From NCBI GenBank assembly GCA_023381515.1, contig JAMCQI010000039.1, positions 1-64,000 on the forward strand: a stretch of DNA of 64,000 nt, read 5' to 3'. The notes under the pieces are model-generated. The model made no database searches. It was not told where the DNA came from and was given only the letters and a program-made list of their open reading frames with translations. A program made the position numbers and the translations under genes. Position 1 is the first letter of the stretch; the number at the start of each line of letters is the position of its first letter. Shown here one piece after another: positions 17,198 to 26,128 of this stretch. The DNA is from Chloroflexota bacterium (GTDB lineage: Bacteria > Chloroflexota > Anaerolineae > UBA4142).

Positions 17198-17545
17198 TTA
17201 CTTTTTGTGGCCGTTGTGATTGGTGTGATTAGTATGATTATTTTTTGAAGCGGAGAGATAGACCACCGCCCCGTGCCCGCTGACGTCCGCCCAATGTGGG
17301 GTGTTCGCCGGCAAATCCAAACGATCGCCGGCATTGAGAAGGAACTCTTCGCCGGTCTCTGGTAAGCCGACCCGGAGCTGACCACGCAGGATCACCCGGA
17401 CTTCGGGATATTCATGCGTGTGGACGGGATAGACCGTACCGGCCGGATCCGACCACTCGGAAACCGTAAGCCCTTCTCCCGTTAGGGCGCCGCGCAGAGC
17501 CTCAAGAGACGGCGGTGTCTCCTTATTCCAACGGGTGAGTCGCAT
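17198..17545 (-). CDS. Small cupin-domain protein
   Basis: 115 aa, one cupin barrel. Motif 1 is HTHEYPEVRVILRGQLRVG with two His and a Glu that could bind metal; motif 2 is around LNAGDRLDLPANTPHWADV. Single-domain cupins act as metal-binding sensors or small isomerases, and the substrate is not predictable. The C-terminal tail is a repetitive NHTNHTNHNGHKK stretch encoded by an AAT-CAC microrepeat, which could bind metal or be slippage-derived. It follows gltA by 20 bp and is in its operon. Confidence 0.8.
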   Translation of the reverse strand: MRLTRWNKETPPSLEALRGALTGEGLTVSEWSDPAGTVYPVHTHEYPEVRVILRGQLRVGLPETGEEFLLNAGDRLDLPANTPHWADVSGHGAVVYLSASKNNHTNHTNHNGHKK

Positions 17546-17565
17546 GTGTTATCAGTCCGCGCTGA

Positions 17566-18708
17566 TTATCGTCGATTGATCGGGACGTACTTTTGGTCCT
17601 TGGGACCCACATATTCCGACTCTGGGCGCATGATGCGGTTGTCCATGAGTTGTTCCATGACATGCGCCGTCCAGCCCGCCACACGGCTGATGGCAAAGAT
17701 GGGTGTGAAAAGGTCGATCGGAATGCCGAGCGTGTAGTAAACAGAGGCGGAATAAAAGTCAACATTGACATAGAGATGGCGCTCGTTCCAAACGAGGTCG
17801 CGCATCCTTTCAGACATATCGTACCATTTTCGATTGCCGGTGTGTTCGGCCAATTCGCCCGCGATCCGCCGAAGCTGGAGCGCCCGTGGGTCATTGGTCT
17901 TGTAGATACGATGCCCGAACCCTGAAATCTTGCGGTGATTGGCAAGGGCATCCTCCACAAACGGCTCGACGTTGCCGAGGTCGCCGATCTGGATCAGCAT
18001 CTTCATCACGGCCTCATTGGCGCCGCCATGGAGCGGGCCCTTGAGGGCTCCGAGCGCGCCGCTGATCGCCGAATACATGTCCGATTCCGTCGACGCGATG
18101 GCGCGTGCGACGAACGTAGACGCGTTCAGCCCGTGATCACAGTGCAGGATAAGAGCGATGTCCAGGATGCGAGCGGCCTCCGGCGTTGGTTCTTTGCCCT
18201 CGAGCATGTAGAGAAAGTTCGCCGCGTGCGAAAGGTCTTTGCGCGGGGGGATTGGCTCTCGTCCCTGGCGAATATTCTGCCAGGAAGCGACGATGGTCGG
18301 GAATTGCGCCGTGAGCCGAATGGATTTCCGGACATTCGCCGAGACGGAATTGTCAGTTTCGTCCACGTCGTGCAGACCCAATTGCGAAACGACCGTTCGC
18401 ATAACATCCATAGGAGTCGACTTTTTGGGGAAAAGCTTCATCGCCGCCAGAACCTCATCGGGTAGAGGCCGCGACTCGACCAGCTTGCGCTTTAGCTTTT
18501 CCAGGAGCTCGCGAGTGGGCAAAACACCGTACCAGAGGAGATCGACCGTTTCTTCGAACGTGGAATTGGCCGCAAGGTCGTCGATATTGTATCCACGATA
18601 TTCTAGTATTCCTTCGCTGCCGCGAACGTCACTCAGTTTAGTGGCGGCGGCGACGATACCTTCCAGCCCCTTGGCAACATGAACGGTAGTGTCGGGCTCA
18701 ACGCTCAT
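17566..18708 (-). CDS. gltA: Citrate synthase (or 2-methylcitrate synthase)
   Basis: 380 aa from ATG 18708, which has AAGGAG 6 bp upstream. It condenses oxaloacetate with acetyl-CoA. The catalytic elements are His in LKGPLHGGANEAV, the second His in GFGHRIYKTNDPRA and Asp in NVDFYSASVYYTLGI. The size matches the short Gram-positive/archaeal type, which shares sequence with 2-methylcitrate synthase; the neighbouring mdh favours the citrate cycle. A perfect consensus promoter lies directly upstream. Confidence 0.94.
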   Translation of the reverse strand: MSVEPDTTVHVAKGLEGIVAAATKLSDVRGSEGILEYRGYNIDDLAANSTFEETVDLLWYGVLPTRELLEKLKRKLVESRPLPDEVLAAMKLFPKKSTPMDVMRTVVSQLGLHDVDETDNSVSANVRKSIRLTAQFPTIVASWQNIRQGREPIPPRKDLSHAANFLYMLEGKEPTPEAARILDIALILHCDHGLNASTFVARAIASTESDMYSAISGALGALKGPLHGGANEAVMKMLIQIGDLGNVEPFVEDALANHRKISGFGHRIYKTNDPRALQLRRIAGELAEHTGNRKWYDMSERMRDLVWNERHLYVNVDFYSASVYYTLGIPIDLFTPIFAISRVAGWTAHVMEQLMDNRIMRPESEYVGPKDQKYVPINRR

Positions 18709-18741
18709 TCTGACTCCTTCGTTCATCGACTTGGCAGTGTG

Positions 18742-18770
18742 ATTATAGCTTGCTCAGTTTCATTTGTCAA
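18742..18770 (-). promoter_or_regulatory. Perfect-consensus promoter of gltA
   Basis: Minus strand TTGACA (18770-18765), 17 bp, TATAAT (18747-18742). This matches the sigma-70 consensus at all 12 positions, implying strong transcription of gltA and probably the genes behind it. Confidence 0.85.
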
Positions 18771-18783
18771 TGACTTGGCGCTG

Positions 18784-20448
18784 CTAGTCGATATACCTTA
18801 AATAATCCTGCAACGTAAGAGCGATGTGCCTCGGTTCTGAATCCGCCGTCTTTGCAATCAGCTGCATGGTACGCTGGACCGCTTCCGCCTTGGTCTCATT
18901 GCGTGGGTCCTTGCCCAGAATCGTATTCAAATGATAGGTGCGAGTCGCATTCTGCAAAACCCGGAAAAGCTCAAATTCCTCATAAAGTGTTTGCGGAACG
19001 CCGGTCGCCTCGCGATAGAGATCGTAAAAGGGCACTCGCGTTTCTGCACTCTTTTTCCCCAGGGCGGTGATGAACGCGCGCTCCTCGGCATCGTCTACCG
19101 CACGATACGCGTTGTAGGCCGTCTCATTTTTCCCGTCCGGCGTGAGGCCGATCATCAGCCGAGTAATGAATTGGCCCAGGTCCAGCGATTCGAGCACATC
19201 GTCCTCGGCAAAATCGCGCTTGAGAAGGAAAACGGTTTCCAGTTTGACAGGCTCGAGCGGATGGGTGAAGCAACGTTCCGGAGGAAACACGTTCTCAATG
19301 CGGAGCATCGCACGGGCATTGTCGAACGCCGTCAGCCGACCCATGATTTCCTCGACATGATCCCGCGGCAGCTCGACCAGAGAGCCACACCGGGATGCAT
19401 CGGCCGAGTACGCGGCCTCGGCGCTAGCTTGTATCAGACGATAGAATTTCTCCCGAAACGCCGGAGTCAAGTCCGGTACGTTCTCCAAGTCCGTCTGCAA
19501 TAGTTCACAGGCGGCGAGCGGAAAGTTCTCCACAATGTTGGAGCGCAGGTAAAAGACCTTTTCGGACGTGTAAGCGTACGCTTCGCGCGGCTCCGACAAG
19601 TCGAGGTCCCCAACGGCGAGCTCGACGGGTGCATTAGTCACCGTACGGCCGTAGATCCGTGCCTCTTTTTGGCTCCCGTTATTCTCAAGCCAATCGAAGC
19701 ACCGAAAGCCCCGGATTTCCTCGCCGCCATGTTGAATCCGTTCGGGAGCGATCCGCTCGCCCCCCCTCGTGGCGTAGGTGTAGCGAATGTACACCCAGTC
19801 GTCCGAGTGAAAGCGAGTGTTTGGATAGTCCATTAGGCCATACGAGGAAGTCGATTTGCCGGTTCCCGTCGGGGCAATATAAAGAATCCCTTTGCCATCC
19901 TTTTCGACGCAAGCCCCATGGATCGAATGAATGCCGTGTTCCTCGGCGAGCACGCGCCCTACGGCGCCGAGTACCCACGATTTCAACTGGCCATAGTAGC
20001 TTGTGTTGAAGAAGGCGATAGTGTTCGTATCTCGACTATAGTAAGCCGCCTCCTCCTGACCCGCGACCCCGCCAAACGCATAAACGAGGACTTGGGCGTC
20101 CGTTGGAGGGGTTTCTTTCGTGGCCCTGCTCCATTCCTCCGGGCTGAACCAGTTCGTGTGCCAAAAACGATACAGATGTGGGCTATTCGTGATCGCTCGG
20201 ACACGAATCCCATGAATGATCACGTCGTGCTGATAGACCTCTTCCTCAGGGTGCTCGGCCACATGCGTTTCGGCACGTGCGACCAGCTCTTCGCGCTTGC
20301 CCACCGTTTTATCAACCGTCTTGTCATGTATGGCAGTGCGCCCCTTGGTGCGCGTGATGACGTTGGATTCTCCAATGGGCGTGCCTGGCCATTCTATAGC
20401 TGCGGGCTCAGGGGCAGGAGGAAAGGTGAACAGGGTTTGGTCGGACAT
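18784..20448 (-). CDS. Uncharacterised P-loop protein, HPr-kinase/PEP-carboxykinase-like core
   Basis: 554 aa. The only clear element is a P-loop APTGTGKST (residues 192-200) set in HGACVEKDGKGILYIAPTG, followed by FHSDDWVYIR with acidic residues 216-217. A buried His just before the strand, GTGKST, then an SDDW metal site is the arrangement of HPr kinase and ATP-type PEP carboxykinase. The remaining ~350 residues are Glu/Arg-rich and not recognised. There is no signal peptide or membrane helix. A Shine-Dalgarno AGAGGAGC precedes ATG 20448. It follows the DUF1385 gene by 18 bp. Confidence 0.75.
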   Translation of the reverse strand: MSDQTLFTFPPAPEPAAIEWPGTPIGESNVITRTKGRTAIHDKTVDKTVGKREELVARAETHVAEHPEEEVYQHDVIIHGIRVRAITNSPHLYRFWHTNWFSPEEWSRATKETPPTDAQVLVYAFGGVAGQEEAAYYSRDTNTIAFFNTSYYGQLKSWVLGAVGRVLAEEHGIHSIHGACVEKDGKGILYIAPTGTGKSTSSYGLMDYPNTRFHSDDWVYIRYTYATRGGERIAPERIQHGGEEIRGFRCFDWLENNGSQKEARIYGRTVTNAPVELAVGDLDLSEPREAYAYTSEKVFYLRSNIVENFPLAACELLQTDLENVPDLTPAFREKFYRLIQASAEAAYSADASRCGSLVELPRDHVEEIMGRLTAFDNARAMLRIENVFPPERCFTHPLEPVKLETVFLLKRDFAEDDVLESLDLGQFITRLMIGLTPDGKNETAYNAYRAVDDAEERAFITALGKKSAETRVPFYDLYREATGVPQTLYEEFELFRVLQNATRTYHLNTILGKDPRNETKAEAVQRTMQLIAKTADSEPRHIALTLQDYLRYID

Positions 20449-20466
20449 GGTGCTCCTCTGTGGACC

Positions 20467-21510
20467 TCATCCTCGCGCTTCTGCTAAAGCTGTAGGGGCC
20501 GCTTGTTCTTGCGCTTGGACGTGTCGCAGCGCGGCCACGGCCACTTCGATCATTTTCGCATCGGGTTCGCGCGTGGTCAATGACTGCAAAGCGAGGCTGG
20601 GTTTGACGACCAGCCAATAGAGTAATGGGTTGCCGCGATGAGCCGAGCTAAACTTGATCAGCTCATAACTCAGCGCAGCGACGACAGGAACCAGAACGAT
20701 TCGGGAAACCATTCTCCAGATGATGGGGGGCCGTCCCAGAAGAGCGAATACCACGATAGAGACGACCACGACGACCAGGAGGAAGCCGGTCCCGCAGCGC
20801 GGATGCTCTTTGCTGAAACGTTGGACCGATTCGGGTGTGAGTGGCGCGCCTGCCTCGTCAGCCGCGATCGTTTTGTGTTCTGCGCCGTGATACTGAAAAA
20901 CGCGGCGCACATCAGGCAACAGGCTGATCGTAAAAAGGTAGGCAAGGAATATGATCAGACGAATGAGACCTTCAATGATATTGCTGGCCACGGACGCGAT
21001 GGTGTTGTCGGGCAGCGCGACATTGAGAAGCGGATCGATGAGGCTAACAAGGAAAAGGGGCAGAACGAAGAATAGAGCAATTCCAAACGCCAGCGAGACC
21101 ATGAGAGTGCCAAACGCGACGCCGGTCCCGATGGCCCCGGCAGCAGTGGATTGTCCCTTGGCAGCCCCGACCTTCCCGATGGCCCCTGGGGCGCTTCCTT
21201 GGGCCACACCCTCGACCATAACGGGCGCTGCCTCTTTCGCCGACTCTTCCGAAACGGCTACGTTGGCCGAGTACATTAGCATCTTGGTGCCCAGAACCAA
21301 CGTGTCCCATAGGGTCGTCACGGCCCTTAGGAAAGGCACCTGAGCCCATCGGCTCGCATAAATGGCCGGCGAGATGGGTTCGCTGGTGACAACAATGTTC
21401 CCCTTTGGGTCGCGTACCGCACAGGCAACAAAACGGCGACCGCGCATCATTACTCCCTCAATGACTGCCTGGCCGCCGTATAACGGTTTTTCACCCAATG
21501 ATTCACTCAC
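20467..21510 (-). CDS. DUF1385 membrane protein (YqhQ-like)
   Basis: 347 aa. It begins GEKPLYGGQAVIEGVMMRG, the hallmark of the DUF1385/YqhQ family, and later carries FQYHGAEHKT and CGTGFLLVVV. About five membrane helices flank these polar motifs. The conserved His/Glu residues suggest a membrane enzyme or chaperone, but the family has no settled function that I can state. Translation from GTG 21510 is assumed. A strong promoter lies 21 bp upstream and the P-loop gene is co-transcribed behind it. Confidence 0.88.
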   Translation of the reverse strand: MSESLGEKPLYGGQAVIEGVMMRGRRFVACAVRDPKGNIVVTSEPISPAIYASRWAQVPFLRAVTTLWDTLVLGTKMLMYSANVAVSEESAKEAAPVMVEGVAQGSAPGAIGKVGAAKGQSTAAGAIGTGVAFGTLMVSLAFGIALFFVLPLFLVSLIDPLLNVALPDNTIASVASNIIEGLIRLIIFLAYLFTISLLPDVRRVFQYHGAEHKTIAADEAGAPLTPESVQRFSKEHPRCGTGFLLVVVVVSIVVFALLGRPPIIWRMVSRIVLVPVVAALSYELIKFSSAHRGNPLLYWLVVKPSLALQSLTTREPDAKMIEVAVAALRHVQAQEQAAPTALAEARG

Positions 21511-21530
21511 CCCTAAAGCAAGATAGCTGG

Positions 21531-21559
21531 ATTGTACAATAGTCGTCGCGGTGTGTCAA
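21531..21559 (-). promoter_or_regulatory. Promoter of the DUF1385 / P-loop operon
   Basis: Minus strand TTGACA (21559-21554), 17 bp, TACAAT (21536-21531). Confidence 0.78.
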
Positions 21560-21565
21560 GGACTT

Positions 21566-21594
21566 TTGCTTTTTGTCCGAGGTTGCGCTAGAAT
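21566..21594 (+). promoter_or_regulatory. Promoter of folC
   Basis: TTGCTT (21566-21571), 17 bp, TAGAAT (21589-21594). It is back to back with the divergent DUF1385 promoter, with 6 bp between their -35 boxes. Confidence 0.65.
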
Positions 21595-21674
21595 CCTTCT
21601 CGTCGGCGCACGAGTGCTGCAAAGAAACGGAAATTGCCTTTGCAGAGGACACATGCCTGCAATAGAGTCCAACG

Positions 21675-23048
21675 ATGACATACCAAGAAGCGCTCCGGTA
21701 TATCTACTCACTAACCAACTATGAGGTAACACCTGCCAAGGCTTACGCGCCCGGGAACTTTGACCTTGCCCGGATGCAGGCGCTGCTCTCCACGCTAGGC
21801 AGCCCAGAGTCCAAGTTCAAATCTGTTCACATTGCGGGAACCAAGGGAAAAGGATCGACCGCGGCGATGCTAGCAAGCATTCTCCGCCACTCTGACTACA
21901 GAACGGGGTTGTATACATCTCCGCATCTCCACACTTTCCGTGAGCGGATCCAGGTTGACGGCACAATGATTTCGGAGACGGCGGTCGCAGACGGTATTGA
22001 GAGAATTCGGCCTCTGGCTGAGAGGCTCCCTCGTTTGACCACATTCGAGTTCATGACGGCGCTCGCTTTTGATTACTTTAGTCGTCAAAAGGTTGAGATA
22101 GCCGTGCTGGAAGTGGGACTGGGAGGCCGGCTGGACGCGACAAATGTCGTGCTTCCGCTTGTCTCTATCATTACGTCCATCTCCTTTGATCACACGGCAA
22201 TTCTTGGCAACACGCTCGGCCAAATCGCCGGGGAAAAAGCGGGGATCATCAAGCCAGGTGTACCTGCCGTCGTCTCACCACAAGCACCGGAGGCTTTGGC
22301 CGTTATTGAGCGGGCAGCCCAGGCTCACACTTCTCCGCTCACTCTTGTAAGCGCGGATTTGAGCTATTCGGTGGCCGGCGTGCGCTGCCAGGTATCGACG
22401 ATTGGATCGAATTTAGATGGCCAGAAGCTGCTATGGGCGTGCGAGGATCGAGGAGGCACGCTCCCAAGACGGATGGAACTCACGATTCCGCTGGTCGGAA
22501 GGCACCAGGTGACGAACGCGGCGACGGCGTTGGCGGCGACATCTGTCCTGCGGACCCGCGGACTAACCATAACCGATACCGGAGTGCAGGCGGGCCTGGC
22601 AGAGGTCCAATGGCCGGGCCGTTTTGAAGTATTGAGCCGAGAGCCGACCATTGTCGTCGATGGGGCCCACAATGCCGATTCGGCTCACCAGCTCTGGCAG
22701 GCTATTCACGATTATTATCCGCATTCCGACCTGCGCCTCATCTTTGGCGCATCAAATGACAAGGACGTGGCAGGCATGTTTGCAGAGCTGCTCCCGCATG
22801 CCCAGTCGCTGGTTCTCACTCGCTCCCACAATCCTCGCGCGGCTGACCCCGTACAGCTAACCGAACTCGCACAGCCCTACAAGATCGAAACGTCCATCGC
22901 CCCGGACCTCGAAAGTGCCATCCGGGAAGCCCAGCGGCGCGCCGGCCCAAGTGACGTAATTGTCGTGACCGGATCGCTTTTTGTGGTGGCTGAGGCACGC
23001 CGGGCATGGCTGCAACAACACGGGGGTGATGTCCCTAGTGACCGATAG
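21675..23048 (+). CDS. folC: Dihydrofolate synthase / folylpolyglutamate synthase
   Basis: 457 aa. It adds glutamate to dihydropteroate and to folates using ATP (Mur ligase superfamily). The P-loop is HIAGTKGKGSTAAML, followed by the folate-binding TSPHLHTFRERI and the second ATP-site region LEVGLGGRLDATN and HTAILG. The C-terminal domain contains VVDGAHN. ATG 21675 has no strong Shine-Dalgarno; a 23-codon reading frame with GAGG ahead of its ATG at 21653 overlaps it out of frame and may couple initiation. Confidence 0.93.
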   Translation: MTYQEALRYIYSLTNYEVTPAKAYAPGNFDLARMQALLSTLGSPESKFKSVHIAGTKGKGSTAAMLASILRHSDYRTGLYTSPHLHTFRERIQVDGTMISETAVADGIERIRPLAERLPRLTTFEFMTALAFDYFSRQKVEIAVLEVGLGGRLDATNVVLPLVSIITSISFDHTAILGNTLGQIAGEKAGIIKPGVPAVVSPQAPEALAVIERAAQAHTSPLTLVSADLSYSVAGVRCQVSTIGSNLDGQKLLWACEDRGGTLPRRMELTIPLVGRHQVTNAATALAATSVLRTRGLTITDTGVQAGLAEVQWPGRFEVLSREPTIVVDGAHNADSAHQLWQAIHDYYPHSDLRLIFGASNDKDVAGMFAELLPHAQSLVLTRSHNPRAADPVQLTELAQPYKIETSIAPDLESAIREAQRRAGPSDVIVVTGSLFVVAEARRAWLQQHGGDVPSDR

Positions 23049-23077
23049 ACCACATGCAAACAACCACTTTTGCCCTT

Positions 23078-23106
23078 TTGACACCCTCGTATCGCTGTGG
23101 TATCAT
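23078..23106 (+). promoter_or_regulatory. Promoter of lon
   Basis: TTGACA (23078-23083), 17 bp, TATCAT (23101-23106). No CIRCE or HAIR heat-shock operator is seen around it. Confidence 0.75.
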
Positions 23107-23139
23107 AACCCGAGTTAGTTGACTGGCTAGGAGTCCTGA

Positions 23140-25581
23140 ATGGTGAAAAAGAACGGCGCAAAGAAGGCAGATCGAACCGCGGTCGAAGAGTTGCTCCGGC
23201 TGCCGGAACTGCCTGTCGTGCCGGTCCGTGACATGGTCATTTTCCCTCATATCATGAGCCCGGTCATGGTGGGGCGGGATCGTTCGATTCGCGCCATCGA
23301 AGCCGCTATGGCGACCAACCAGCGGATCGTTGTGTTCACACAGCGCGACCCCGAGACCGCTGAACCGGGGGTCGACGACCTGTACCCTATTGGAACGGAA
23401 ATGTCCATCGGCCGAATGCTCCGCATGCCGGATGGGACCACGAGCGTCATTGGGCAAGGGAGCGCTCGAGTCAAGCTGCTGGATCTGCTGCAAATAGACC
23501 CCTTTATGCGCGCCCGGGTTATGCCTATTCACGAACCGGTTGAAAAATCGCTTTCGACGGAAGCATTGATGCGGGCCGTCCTCGCGCTGTTCGAAAAGGC
23601 TGTGCGGCTCAGTCCCAATCTCCCCGACGATGCCTATGTGGCCGCCATCAATGCGGACACCCCCGGCCGCCTGGCCGACCTGGTCGGTTCTACTCTGAAT
23701 CTAGAAATCCCAAAACGCCAGGAGCTACTAGAGACACTCGATCCCACCACCCGGCTGCAAAAGATCTCTATCCTGCTCGCGAAAGAACTGGATGTGCTAG
23801 AGCTTCAAAGCAAGATCCATGACCAGGTGCAGGAAGAGGTCGACAAGACCCAGCGAGAGTTCTATCTCCGCGAGCAGATGCGAGTCATTCAGCACGAGCT
23901 GGGCGAAGTGGACGCCCAAGCCCGAGAGGTGAACGAGCTGCGCGAAAAGGTCGAGCAGAGTGGGATGCCCAAGGAAGTCAGAGAAAAGGCAGACCACGAG
24001 ATAGATCGCCTCGGACAGATGCCCAGTTCTGCTCCCGAGGTAGCCATTATTCGAACCTACCTGGACTGGCTGATCGCGCTCCCTTGGACCAAGCTGACTA
24101 CAGACAACCTCGATATCCCGAACGCAGCCAAGCTTCTTGACGAACAGCATTTTGGACTAAAGAAGGCGAAAGAACGGATTCTAGAGTACATGGCCGTCCG
24201 CAAACTCGCGGCGGCCAAGATGCGATCGCCGATTCTCTGCTTCGTCGGCCCGCCCGGGACAGGCAAGACTTCGATGGGGCGGTCCATCGCTCAGGCGCTT
24301 GGGCGTTCGTTCGTACGCATCTCGCTGGGCGGCATCCACGACGAGGCCGAGATTCGCGGGCACCGGCGGACGTACATCGGCGCGCTGCCCGGCCGCATCG
24401 TCCAGGCGATGAAGCGGGCCGGCACCATCAACCCGGTTTTTATGCTAGACGAGGTCGACAAAATCGGCATGGACTTTAGAGGGGATCCGAGCGCCGCCCT
24501 GCTCGAAGTGCTTGACCCGGAGCAAAACCATGCTTTCAGCGATCATTACCTTGACGTCGCCTACGACCTTTCCAAGGTGATGTTCATCACCACGGCGAAT
24601 ATCCTCGATCCCGTGCCCGCCGCCTTGCGTGACCGGATGGAGGTGATCGAGTTTCCAGGATACATCGAGGAAGAAAAGGTCGCGATTGCCCAGCACTTTT
24701 TGATTCCCCGCCAGAAAGAAGAACACGGCCTGAGCGAGCAACCCAAGTTCTCCGAAGAGGCCATCCGAACTCTGATTCGTGAGTACACGTACGAGGCAGG
24801 CGTAAGAAACCTCGAACGCGAATTGGCCAACATCTGTCGTAAAGTCACGCGCTCGGTCGCCGAAGGCAAGCGGCCGCCCGCCAACGTCACACGCGAATCG
24901 CTGTTCAAGTATCTCGGGCCTACCCGCTTTACGTACGGAGTAGCGGAAGAAAAGGATGAAATTGGCGTCGCGACCGGCGTGGCTGTTTCCGAGGCAGGGG
25001 GAGACACCATGGCCGTCGAGGTTACTCTCATGCGCGGCAAGGGTGGGTTGATGCTCACGGGACAACTGGGCGAAGTCATGCAAGAGTCAGCGCAGGCGGC
25101 TCTCTCCTATGCGCGAACGCATGCCCGTGAATTGGGCCTCAGAGCCAATTTCGACAAGATCGATATCCATATCCACGTGCCCGAGGGGGCTATTCCAAAA
25201 GATGGCCCTTCCGCGGGCATCACCATGGCCACGGCGCTGATCAGCGCGCTCTCGCGCCGGGCTGTCTACAAACATGTGGCGATGACGGGCGAAATCACCC
25301 TGCGGGGCCGCGTTCTGCCGATCGGCGGACTGCGAGAAAAAGTACTGGCCGCCCATCGGGCCGGCCTCACGGTGATGTTAATCCCAAAGAAGAACGAGAA
25401 GGACCTGATCGACGTCCCCAAGAAAGTGCAGCGCGAGATGCAGTTTGTGTTTGTCGAGCGGATGGATCAGGTCTTGCCGGTCGCGCTCAAGAGCAAACCC
25501 ACTCAATTGAATATCGACGGGCGAACCCCTGCGCGGATTGGGCGGCCGATTCTGTCCAGCCGAATCGCGCGGAGCAAATAG
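23140..25581 (+). CDS. lon: ATP-dependent protease Lon
   Basis: 813 aa, full length for bacterial LonA. The domains are an N-terminal substrate-binding LON domain (~25-220), a coiled coil (~230-300), an AAA+ module with Walker [10 protein letters not shown] from residue 370 and Walker [10 protein letters not shown], and a C-terminal serine protease with the Ser691-Lys734 dyad (KDGPSAG and GGLREKVL). It is cytosolic and degrades damaged and regulatory proteins. GAGTCCTG precedes ATG 23140. The next gene starts 33 bp later and may be co-transcribed. Confidence 0.97.
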   Translation: MVKKNGAKKADRTAVEELLRLPELPVVPVRDMVIFPHIMSPVMVGRDRSIRAIEAAMATNQRIVVFTQRDPETAEPGVDDLYPIGTEMSIGRMLRMPDGTTSVIGQGSARVKLLDLLQIDPFMRARVMPIHEPVEKSLSTEALMRAVLALFEKAVRLSPNLPDDAYVAAINADTPGRLADLVGSTLNLEIPKRQELLETLDPTTRLQKISILLAKELDVLELQSKIHDQVQEEVDKTQREFYLREQMRVIQHELGEVDAQAREVNELREKVEQSGMPKEVREKADHEIDRLGQMPSSAPEVAIIRTYLDWLIALPWTKLTTDNLDIPNAAKLLDEQHFGLKKAKERILEYMAVRKLAAAKMRSPILCFVGPPGTGKTSMGRSIAQALGRSFVRISLGGIHDEAEIRGHRRTYIGALPGRIVQAMKRAGTINPVFMLDEVDKIGMDFRGDPSAALLEVLDPEQNHAFSDHYLDVAYDLSKVMFITTANILDPVPAALRDRMEVIEFPGYIEEEKVAIAQHFLIPRQKEEHGLSEQPKFSEEAIRTLIREYTYEAGVRNLERELANICRKVTRSVAEGKRPPANVTRESLFKYLGPTRFTYGVAEEKDEIGVATGVAVSEAGGDTMAVEVTLMRGKGGLMLTGQLGEVMQESAQAALSYARTHARELGLRANFDKIDIHIHVPEGAIPKDGPSAGITMATALISALSRRAVYKHVAMTGEITLRGRVLPIGGLREKVLAAHRAGLTVMLIPKKNEKDLIDVPKKVQREMQFVFVERMDQVLPVALKSKPTQLNIDGRTPARIGRPILSSRIARSK

Positions 25582-25614
25582 CAGCAAGTCAATACCGCTT
25601 TCAAGGAGAAATCA

Positions 25615-26061
25615 TTGACCACTTGCCCCAAGTGCGGTTCGCTCGTCCGCGAGGGTCAGAAATTCTGTGGGGTGTGCGGCGCGGAAGTTAAGCGGGCACC
25701 TGCTGCGACGCCTGCCCCGGCCTCCCGTCCCCCCTCCTCCTCGCCACCTACTCCTGGTCGCGCCCGTCCAGCTCCGAATGAGGAGCCCCCCATCTCATCT
25801 GACTACCCGCAAGAGGCGCCCGATTACGAGTACCAGGACGAGATGGAAGAAACGCCACGCCCCGGGCGACTAATATTGGTCGCGGGTGTTCTTGTAGTAG
25901 CGGTCTGCTGTGCCCTGGCATTAGGCATTCTGGTCGGGCTCGAGGCAAGCTGTTACTTGCCTGGTAATACGTGCGGGACGCCGGTACCTACTTTACCGAA
26001 AGTCACACCCACGACGACTGGCATGAATTTGCTTCCTTTTATCCTCTCCTGGCTCGCTTGA
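25615..26061 (+). CDS. Zinc-ribbon single-pass membrane protein
   Basis: 148 aa from TTG 25615, supported by AAGGAG at 25603-25608. An N-terminal zinc ribbon has Cys4, Cys7, Cys18 and Cys21 (CPKC and CGVC). A Pro/Ala/Ser-rich linker and an acidic patch (DYEYQDEMEE) follow, then one membrane helix near residue 90 and a short extracellular tail with two Cys. Such zinc_ribbon_2-TM proteins are common in Chloroflexota and their function is unknown. It follows lon closely. Confidence 0.72.
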   Translation: MTTCPKCGSLVREGQKFCGVCGAEVKRAPAATPAPASRPPSSSPPTPGRARPAPNEEPPISSDYPQEAPDYEYQDEMEETPRPGRLILVAGVLVVAVCCALALGILVGLEASCYLPGNTCGTPVPTLPKVTPTTTGMNLLPFILSWLA

Positions 26062-26128
26062 GCGGCGGGGGGAACCTCGCCCCATTCGCTTCAGAGCTCG
26101 TCTCTCATCCCCGTTCCGGAAGACCAGG

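Noticed and set aside
23041..23139. Heat-shock operator (CIRCE or HAIR) before lon
   Set aside because: No TTAGCACTC-N9-GAGTGCTAA or CTTGAGT-N7-ACTCAAG match is present.
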